A DNA stretch of 64,000 bases from Panonychus citri (taxonomy: Eukaryota; Arthropoda; Arachnida; Trombidiformes; Tetranychidae): assembly GCF_014898815.1 (NCBI RefSeq), contig NW_026515546.1, forward strand, positions 4,659,001 through 4,723,000, read 5' to 3'. A program made the position numbers and the translations under genes. The notes beneath the pieces are model-generated. The model saw only the letters and a list, made by a program, of their open reading frames with translations. It searched no databases and was not told the origin of the DNA. Positions within the stretch are counted from its first letter, which is position 1, and each line of letters begins with the position of its first letter. Of the stretch, positions 23,701 to 35,070 are shown piece by piece.

Positions 23701-26700
23701 AACAAACCTCGTGCTGAGAATACGATATCTCTATTATATTTAAGACTCCATCAGAAGCTCGTAACAATTGAACCACTTAGCCAGCATTTGCTGAATAAAG
23801 ATTAACACAAAGAGTAAAAACCAAGAGAGAGCACAGGAAGGCAAAACTATCAGGCAACATTTTTTTTGGTGTCGCGAGGTAGAGCCACTAGTAGATTTGA
23901 AAAGAAAGAGAGAAAAGAAAGAGAAACATAGTAAACTCAATGCAGAACTCAAATCTAATTGTTTTTAATGATTTTAACAATTTTTATAAATTAATTGAGT
24001 CTTAATAAGTTCTACAATAGGCGTTTGCTCGAATTTCATAAGTTATGTGTGGTTTTATTTACTTTTGTTCATTCTTAAGTATACACTACATTTATACTGA
24101 GATAATATATCAATTGAACGGAACATATTAGCTCTGATTTGAAGTGATCTTAAAGGTCTGATTTATAAGATTTGTTTAAAAATTCCCTAATTAATTCGAT
24201 TAAGTTGAATTAAATCATAAACGAAACAGATATTTCCTAGAAAAGTGCGTTTAAGACTTTCGGGCTGATTATTGTTACCGATCGTAAAAATAAAGGTTGA
24301 AGGGTAAACTAACCCAACGAACTCAATGGGGTTGTAAATGTAAAAAGTGGTTTATTGTTAAGGGTACAATGTATGACCTAAGGATAAAGTTAAACTCAAG
24401 AGTCGTAAGAGAAGTGATCTAACTTTACCCTTAGGTTAGGTTTATAAAGAAATAGTCGATGGGCATTGAACGTGTGTGATTGGTCTAACAATATTCGACA
24501 ATTCAATTTTAAATAACTTTATTGTCCAAAACTCGAGTAACAATTAACCGATCTGTGTCCTTAAATTGTGGACGATGAGCATAAAACCATTAAGAATCAA
24601 CTTAATTAATTTATAAAAATTGTTAAAATCATTAAAAACAATTAGATTTGAGTTCTGCATTGAGTTTACTATGTTTCTCTTTCTTTTCAAATCTACTAGT
24701 GGCTCTACACCAAAAAATGTTGCCTGATAGTTTTTCTTGCATGTGCTGTCTCTTTCTCTCTACTCTTTGGATTAACACCAATTGTGTCATCCGAGTAAAT
24801 CTTGGTTAATTCACTGACGGCAAAAAATCCTTTAACAAGAGTAATTTATTTACAATTTCCAAAAGAGTAAGACTTGGATCGAACACCATTTTCCAATATT
24901 TATATGAACTGAAGTAACCGAAATTAATTTTCAATGAAAAATTATTAATTGATGACATGGTTAAATGTAGACAAACAACACAAACAAAGTTAAAAAGGCC
25001 CAAATAACTCAGATTTGACAAAAAAAGGCCAAAACAAGAACAAGATAAGTTGATAACTATAAATTGATTAATAAGGTGAAAATCTTTTCAAACTTAAATA
25101 AATTAAGAAAAGATCGATAGATGGAGTAAATTCACCATCTCAAAACAAATCTTTTACTTCCGTCTTTTGATATCTCGTGATCCAGATCCAGATACTCGGA
25201 TTTGATCTCAAGAAAAACACAATTGAAAAAACAATAATAAGGCCTTGCCAAAATCAGATCATCACTGACCTTCAACTTAACTTCACCGTTAATCAAGAAA
25301 AGATCATCGTAAGCAGAGTAAAGAGCACCCTGATAACTCAATAACATATCATTTGAAGATAATATCTCTCGAAAAGCCAGAGTTATCAACAAACAATTTA
25401 ATCTTTATTAATTATAAATTAAACAAATTAATTTAATCATCAACATCAACCATCACCATCATTAGCTAATGACCAACAGACTTGTTGTTGATTGTCGCCA
25501 ATTAAATCATCATCATCATCAACAATTAATGTTGATTAACAAAAATCAATTTTGTTAACAAACCTAACAGCAACAATAACAATAAATATTTGGTAGCAAT
25601 TAGTTAATTAATTGTAGGTTGATAGAGAGAGAAATTAAACCAAAAAGAAAGAAAAAGAAAGAGGAAAAGAAAACAAGAGAAAGAGAATTTAAAAATCCTT
25701 TTTGTTTTCACTCTCTAAAACATCATTTACATTACGCCCCCACCCTCATGATTAAACGAAGGGGATTCGAATGATTATTCAGGTGATGTTTCTGGATATC
25801 GGCATCAAATGTTTGGAATTAATTTGTTCAGATTGAAATGGTGATTCTGAAATAGCGATATCATAAATGTTGGTAGCAATTTTCCTGATAATTCTGAAAG
25901 ATCCACAGCTATTTTGATCCAATTTCCTTTTATTGATCCCAGCTCGATTTTTGATATAAACCATTTCGTTTTCAGCAAATTTATAATCATCATGTTTGCG
26001 ATTATAAATCTCAGCATTTGTTTTATGATTCTCGATTGAATTTTGGAAAGCTTGGGAACGGGCTTCAGCTAATTCGGGGAATTGAATATCAGCACAATTC
26101 TCAGGTTTACTTCCATCAAATAAATAAAATTTAAACTGAGGAGTAAACTGAGTAACAGCATGAGGAGTATGATTGTACTCGAAGATAGTACGTTGCAAAT
26201 ACTTTACCCATCCATATCGGTAATTATTTGAGATCATTTTGATCCTTATTAGATCGATGAGTGTGTTACCAACACGTTCACAAAGTCCGTTACATTGTGG
26301 TGATGATTTAGGAATGAAATTATTTTTAATTTTCATTCGGTCCAAATATTCAGTAAATTCATTGGATGTGATAGCAGTAAATTTATCAGCTAATACAGTC
26401 CATTCACTTAGTTTAGGAATCGTCTTCTTTTGGGTCTAATTCTCTTGAGAGTTGAGATAAATTTATGAAATTTTATATTTTTATTTCCAGTAACATGGCC
26501 TATGCATATGCCGAATATAAAATTCTCAGCACTAAAGGCCATTTAATTATTAAATTTCGAAGTTTATTTTATTGAAAATGATATTCAATTAGTTTAGGAA
26601 TTTGGCCTGAATCGAGGTAATTCTTCGCTGAATTGATTCGATCTTTTTTCTTATAATTCAATTAGTTTATATTGATCATATTCAGGCCGAAATTCAGATA

Positions 26701-29700
26701 AATTGGTCGAATAATTAACGAAATAATTAGAAAATTAAATTAACATTGATTTGTATGGGAATTTAACTTTCGAGTTCGAACTTTTGTCCATAAAAAAGCC
26801 ATTTATCGACATTTTTCTCTGAAATTTTTTTCTAAGATCAATTAATAGTCCAGAAGCTAGCTTCTGTGGTTAATGGGTGGTCGTGGGTTTTGGTCATTTT
26901 CAGGTCTACTCGCACTGACACTTCTAATTTGTCCCATAGAGACTTGAGCCATAGGGTTTTTACTAAAGCTTACTAGAGAAGAAAAGATGTTCGAAGAATT
27001 AACGCAATTACTGTACGTAATATTAAGTGGTTAAATGAGTCGACAACGTCTAGTTTTTCACTTTTAAATGTTGACTCATGATGAGTGTTGTTGAACTGAC
27101 AAATTAGATTTATTTCTCTTTCTTTTTATCTAATCATGAGTTTGTCAATTCAGTCTTTTCATTCTCTATTAAGAGAATCACGTTTATTTTATCGTGCGAC
27201 CATATTGAAAATTATAGTTACACAAACACACAATCGCGCGCAATAATTTCAAAAAATAAAAAGCAATAAATTTAAGTAAATGAAAAGTTTTTCTGTGGGA
27301 TTTCGAAGGCGTTTATTAAACTTATAGAAATTGCATAAAATTGATCTTACATTTAGCGCTGCATGTTTTCAACAAGTGCTGAAACACTACAACACTTTGA
27401 ACAGCAATTCTCTGAACAACACTGTGGGATAACTCTCAATGGTTTTAATGGTGGTGGAGGCTGCTGGGAAGGTGGAAGTGGTGAGAACACTGATGAAAGT
27501 GATGAAGGTGATTCAAATTTGACGGAAAGCATGTTGTTTTCTTTCAGTGGCAAGTGAATAAGAGGCATAGTTAACAACTAATGAAGTGGAAATATAGTCT
27601 AACTTTGAGGTCACAATTAGGGATTGATTGAGGGAGCTACCTTCCACAGTGGTGTCAAACGGTAGAAATGTTAATTATTTATTAACAAAGTAGTGTAAAT
27701 TGATACAAATCAATATACAAACAATTAATTAACGTTTATTGCTCATACATATGTGTTATATATTGATACCATAAGCGCTGGTGATATCAGAGCGGCCACT
27801 TTTATACTACTATCATGAATTAATTTTATATAGTAAAATAGTAATACTACTTATTTTACAGTTATCAAGGCCAATTTACTTTATTTATTATTATTTATCT
27901 ATTTTAAATTGATTCAGAGATCAAGAAGTTTGGATAGACAGGCTGTGTTTTTCACACATTAGTAATTTTACTGAAAGTTTTTGATTTCTTATTCGGAATA
28001 CTATTTCGGTCAAAATAACCAATCACTGATTTTCAAGACTTTTCATTTGAGAGGTGGACTAAGAAAATGCTAACAATTGTCAACAGTTAAATTTGTTACA
28101 TATCTTTTTGTAATATCTTGTGTTGGAATTCTAAATTTGGGTTTTGATTGGCCTCTTCAATTATCTAATTGATTATTTGACAAAATCCAGTTTTGTGAAG
28201 GTTTAGGTTAGAATTAGTCTCAATGGTAAAATCGAGGAACTTTGATCGCAGTAAACCTTTCATCTTTTTTCTATATACAAAATTTAAAAAGAAAATTTCT
28301 CGTTTTCATTGCATTTTTAATAACCCCAGCGTTTTCATGATCATTATGTTATCCATTCATTACATGCTAATCTTTTCTCATTTTAATTTTGTAAGAACTT
28401 TAGATACTTTATGCGGTAACTAGAAATTATTTTAATAGTAAAAAATAAACAAGGATTGATCATATTGTCCAATAATCTCATACGAGGCACATGAACTTTC
28501 CTGTTTCACAGATGAGTTTCATTGGTTGGATAACGAAGTTGACTTATTGATATATCAAATTATGATAAAATTCTATAGATACAGGGCGTTTCTTAATCCA
28601 CTACGGCTATTACACTGCATTTCTCCAGAACTAAAAGTCATATGAATGTCAGACTTGACCAGAAGACTGAACAGAATTGAAGCGCTCGATCCTACGATTT
28701 TCAAGGTCATTGAGGTCATTTAACGAGGGTAGCGTTTAAAGGTCATTTTAAGGTCGTCATGTGAAAGAGCACAAAAAGTTACATTTAAGCCTTAGGTTTG
28801 ATGATATTCCGTCAAAAGGCAGCTGAGATACAGAGTTTCTTATAAACTTGGCTCTTGAAGTGTTTTCAGATTGAAACATGTTTATCTTCTAATCCGTTCA
28901 TCACAGACACTTCAAAATAAGACTTGAGGTGTGATTTGATTTGCTCTTTTACACGAAGACCTTAAAATGACCTTTAAACGCTACCCTCGTTAAATGACCT
29001 CAATGACCTTGAAAATCGTAGAATCGAGCGCTTCAATTCTGTTCAGTCCTCTGGTCAAGTCTGACATTCATATGACTTTTAGTTCTGGAGATATGCAGTG
29101 TAATAGCCGTAGTGGATAAAAAAAACACCCTGTATATTTATTATCAGTTATTATTCTGGTCTTTTATCGGCTTTTTTCTTTCTCTTGTTTTTTTTGTAAA
29201 GCTGCCTGAAAAGTGACTATGTTCGAGTTTTATTAAATCCTAGGATAACCGATGAAGATCCAAGCATAACTCGCGAGGACTTGGAATCACATGCTAATGT
29301 TGATTCTCAGGTAATTTTATGTGGAAACTCATTAGATGACTGGAAACGTCGACAATATTCGTTTGGTTATCTGTTGTTACTTCAGTTTCATTCAACCAGT
29401 TTGGGTCAATTCGGTGGACATAACCATGGGTTTTCTGGTACTTATCGTTTCATTGAAAGTAAATTATTCAAAACTGATGGTGCTCATCTTCCAGGATCTA
29501 TCTGTGATCATCAATTTCTAAGTATATCCTCTTCTGATATCATGGAGGCAACACCAACGGTGGGAAAATTTTTCTCACCCAATTACCCGAATCGTTATCC
29601 ATCCAAATCAAACTGTGCCTATCACTTTATGGGTAAATACAACGAAAAGGTGAAAATTGTTTTCGAAAGTATAAACTTTGGTAATATAGATTCAAGGTAA

Positions 29701-32700
29701 GAGTTTAGAATTAAATTAACAAACAACCCTCATTATTATCATCCAATTAATAGGCATCTCTTTGAGTTGAATAAAAAATTCAGTAGATTGGAAATAACTT
29801 AATTTGAAATACCCTTTAGGCAATTTGATTGTAAGCAATCAAATTGATGGCACTAATTTATTGATTAATAATCAGCTAATGATTGATAGACAATATTTTG
29901 ATTAAATTTATTCACCAGGAAAAGCTTGTGATGATTAGATAATCTTAGTAAATCCGATGAACCTTTAAGTCTCATTTCATATGAGTTGTAAGATTAAGAT
30001 TCAGTGATTAAGCCGAGATAACCAAGATCAATTCCCAGAGAAGCTCAATAAAGACATGAACTTTACGGCCATTTTACATGAAATGATCCTCTCATGGAGG
30101 TGAATTTTATCATGTCCACCGGTGAGTGAAAATGTGCCACAAATTTTTTGAAATAATATAATTTTCGTTCAAATGTTTACCTCGAGATGGAGGCGAAAAA
30201 GAAATCAAAATCCTCTGAACATAAACGATATTCTCATCTGATCATTATTATTACAAGTTTCATATTGAACCATTAACTCAATGATTAGCACCCATTGAAG
30301 ATGGGAAGATTAGTACAATTACCAAAAAAAAAGAGAAACAATTTGCACATATAATTTGTGATTAAGTTAAGATGCAAATACAAATAAATACATGAGACTA
30401 TTGAATTATATCATTACCATTATTGTTTATTATGCCCATCAAAACTTATATAATTTATAAGCAAGTTGAGCCAAGTGATTATCCTAATACAAAGTTGATG
30501 AGTTTTAGTCATCAATTCCAGTGATCTTAATGATACCATAATGATGGTAATAATTATCATCATCATGATAATAATAATCATCATTGCATCCGAACTAACC
30601 TTTTTGTCCTTGCAAAGCAAAAAAAAATCATCTTCATGTCAACTCTTGTAGGAGGATTGGTAAAAATCACTCCGAATCATAATAATGCATAACTAATTGT
30701 CATCATCATCTTTTATCATCCCAATGATTTTTTTCCTCTTCTCCTCCTCCAACTGTCTACATCATTAATGGTCACCAAATTATGATGTCTAATGATGAAA
30801 TATTGTTTTCTCTCTCCATCATCATCATCGTCATCACTTTTTTTATCTTCTTCTTCCTCCTCCAATGTCATCTTTTTAGCTGCCTTGATACATACGATGT
30901 CATATTGGTTTATGATGGACCGGATATGAATAGCCCTTTAATAGCCCAACTTTGCAATAATGATAAGTTTGTTGAGATTATCTCATCAGGACCTGATCTT
31001 CATATAATATTTCACTCGAGTTTAACATTATCACCATTAGCCAAAGGCTTTCAAGCTTTATATTCATTTAATCAAACTCAGCATTCTCATCATCATCATA
31101 ATCATCTTCATGGTAATGATAATAGTAATAACTTTTCACCTTTACCAGTAACATCATTAACTTCACTACCTTCACCTAATCATCAACCTAATCACCTTAA
31201 TCATTTTAATCAAAAACAACGAGATAAAATTGATCAACATTCAAACCAAGGTAACAATTTTTTCATCACTTAATCAAAATGATTATTATCATCACATTTT
31301 TGCTTGCCTTCATGTTATTATCATGATAATAATAATAATGATAACAAGTTTCAAGTGATTTCTCAAAGTAAACTATGAAAATCTGAACAATATGATGGCG
31401 ATATAATCATGATAATAATAATCTGTTGATGATGAAACATTAGATTTAATCATCATGATTATGATTTTGTATTTGATCAGTGAAATTTGATCATGCAATG
31501 TCTTCATGTCACTTTAATTGTATCTCATCAGTATGTCTGGGACATTTAATTTATTTCTAATTAATTTGATTCTCTTTCTTTTCTCATTTCATTCATGTTT
31601 AATTATCTTGATCAATAATCAATCAGAATCATCAGATGAAACGAAACTATCTTCAGATGAGACAAAATTTTATGAAAAAAGTAAGTGAATTACAATGATG
31701 ATGGTTGATCATCATTACTATTTATCAAATTCAATCCAATTGATTATCAGCTAATCAAAATTAATCCAGTTTTGCCTCTTTCCATTGGTAATGGTTTATT
31801 TAATTTTACTTTCTCATTTTTGTTATATAATTTGATTTATTTGTTATCATCCAAGTTGAATTATTATTATCAACTTTTACTGCTATAATAATACATCAAG
31901 CACGTAGGAGGATTGATTATTAACTGAATTAAATCAATTCTTGGCTAATCAATTCAAATTTAGCTGAAAATCTCGAGTAGATAATAAATTCAAAGCTGAT
32001 CACAGCTCTGATTGGGTTAAAACTAAACTAATCAATTGCCTTCCATTGATTATTATCAAGTAATTTACATAACTAACAGTAAATATCATTAACTGTAACA
32101 ATTAACATCAGAGATTAACCAGATATTGAAACTTAATGATAGTGATTATCAAGTGAAAAACAATGTAACTGCTAGTTAAATGTTTGTGGTAATTGAGGTT
32201 CATCATTAGTGATTTAATTGCTGCTGTTAATCAATCGGGATCAAGATTGAAAACTTCTAATGATGTTAAATTGTATTTCTCTCTTGCCATTCATCATCTT
32301 TAATTTAGATTTAGGTTGTGATCAAATATTCAACAGTGGATTAACCTTAAATGGATCATTTCATTCACCCAATTATCCTGATCCATATCCTTCCGGAATC
32401 CGTTGTAAATATTATTTCAATGGTCATGGTAAACAACGAGTCCAGATTATGTTTAATGACTTTGATCTGGTTAAAGGATCGGCCAGTGTTAAACCAATCA
32501 TCAGGTTTAGTACATGTTAAAGTGACCATTGGTCAACTTGTAGATAATAATTGTACTTTTTTTTTGTTTATCTATTTCTCTTCTTTGTCTTTATTTGATT
32601 TAGTTGTGAATCAAGTGATACTTTGATGGTTCTATTAACAATCAATGGTAATAAGGAAAGTCTTGATAATTTTTGCGGCTCCAAAAGGCCAAACAATTTA

Positions 32701-35027
32701 ATGTCCAATGGACCCAATTTGTTGATTGAATTTCGAAGTGGACATTATGAGAAGAGGAAAAAAGTAAAAGGTTTCCAAGCCTCTTATCGATTTGTAACAA
32801 GTGAGTCTTAATGTTTATCAATTCTCATCATCAGGGTGGAGGGAAAAAAATTTCATTCTTCATGATGAGTTTCATGATACTTGTGATAATATTCATTCAG
32901 ATTTGAAACTTTTCTCATCTCAAGTGTTACAGGAAATGAGATGGAAAATCAAGTAAATAGAAAAAATTTTCTTCTCTTATCGATATGATTTCGAAATGTT
33001 TATTGTCGAGTATAAGTTTTAAATCACAACTTTTCTTAACAACTACTAATCAGCTTCAAATTCATTCTGCTATTTGATGATAATTAGCACGAGAATAATT
33101 TATATTGCTCATTAACTACACAAAGATTTAGAAAGTTAATTGATCTTCACTTGATTTGCATTTCTACTGGTATGATGAACACCATGATTATCATGAGCGT
33201 AAATGACTATGAGATGATGAAAATTCAGATTCACATTTTATCAACATCCAAACTAATTGGAAATCTAATAGTTAACTCATTTGCATATTCTCATGATAAT
33301 ATCTTGAAAGTGATGAGGAAAATTTTCATCTGATTATCTTTTGTTTTCTATCATGATTATCATTGTTTTTTCATTCCAATAATTTTTAACCTGATATAAT
33401 TCATACACATCAAATCTGAGTTCTGATAACATGAAGATAACCTTAGCATTCAAATTGTTTTTCATGATGAATTTTTTTTATGTTCATTTGTTTTCATTGG
33501 TAACAGATTTTGGAATCAATTCTGGTAATCAAGACACGAGTAAAGGTATGAACTTTTTCACTAAATGAATCAAATTTCCGATAAATTTCAATGTTGAATA
33601 ATTTATCAAAGTTCAATAATCATTATTATCATTCAATTGGACAGATTGAAACATAACAATCAACTAATATTATTTATCGACTGAATATAAAACTCAATGG
33701 TCAGAACATGAATATCAAAACATCATCATGATTGTAGGAATTGTTTTTCTTTCCAGATTATTGTGAGTTTTTCATGGTGAATTTGTTTTGATTCATTGAG
33801 ATCACAAATAATTGACTCGAATTCTGAGGAAAAAAAAGAACAATAAATTTACTGGTCAGCTTGATTTGATTACAATTCATATGGTCAAACAATTTGATCA
33901 CATTTTACAATCCAACTTGTAATCGTTTATTGAGTTAATATCTCTTTACAATGGGATTGATTTAATAGGATCAGAAGTTTTTCCTCAGATTGGAATCTGA
34001 AATGATGTAAATACCATGAGACAAGAATATATTTATATCGTCCTTGTTGATAAGAAAACAATCAATCTTATCAATCGAATGATATAAATATAAAAAAACA
34101 AAAGTTCTATTGACCAGTCAACTAGTTTCTTCAAGATCACCGGACATGAGATAAACTTCATCCCATATTCAAGGATGCGGATTATAAAAAAAGTCAAAAG
34201 ATAAATGAAAATTTCGTTCATGTTTCATTTCATTTTATATTGTGTTCATTAAACTGAATCCATCATGAAATTAGCTTTTATGACGCAAATTATTCTGGAT
34301 CAGAGTCATCATGCTGGTTCAATAAACTTGCATTTCCAATATTGGATAGTTTAAATTTGAATAGTAATAAGATTGACCCTCATGAAGAGAGTAACAATAT
34401 TTGCTGATTTTAGTTCAGATTTTGTATAAAGAGGATAACCAATTCAATTCTTGCTTTCTGTTTATCTCAATTTAGAAGTGTATATTTCAAGCTATAACTA
34501 TTCTGTTACTTTTCTGAATCAGAACTTTTATCCTAAACGGAAAGTTATGATTAAAATAATACAACAGGAGAAAATATTAACTTGAATGAGCAGTTTTATT
34601 ATCAAAAGGTAAACTGATAAACAGACTGAATTTCTCATGTTTGTTTGTGCTATGATAAAGTGAGAATATCTAAAACTTTAGCGTTAGATTAACAAGATTT
34701 TTTCTTCCAATTATCATTTTCATTTTTATCTTCATCATTTCTTTTTCCTTTTTCTCCTTTTCCTCTTTTTCAATCTCTTTTTGCTTTCCTTCTCGCTCCC
34801 TAATAATTTGAAAAAGCGAAAGAAAATCATCTAAACTCCATCATCATCATCATATCAAGTCATATATTCACTTCCTTCATCTTTTTCATCTTCATCAGTA
34901 AATTCAAGGCGTGATGCCAAATGATGGTTACACTAGAATCAAATTTCAATTTAGTCTCCATTGAACTAGAACTTTTCTGATGATTCGATAAATAAGAAGA
35001 AACAAAATCTTATGTAGACACAGAGAC

Positions 35028-35070
<43 letters not shown>

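Larger units (their letters stand above)
17728..29201 (+). other. 11.5-kb intron of the CUB gene, loaded with mobile-element relics
   Basis: Joins the two halves of CUB1 in exact phase. 17,728-20,640 is AT-rich without genes. 20,640-29,140 contains the SF3-helicase relic, small frames, the zinc-knuckle relic, an inverted repeat, the gypsy integrase fragment and a foldback MITE, each listed separately. Transcribed with the host gene, so several relics on the minus strand are antisense to it. Confidence 0.7.

Noticed and set aside
25438..25520. CAT/CAC-rich tract considered as a CRISPR-like or satellite array
   Set aside because: Units are irregular trinucleotide and short AT words without constant-length spacers.
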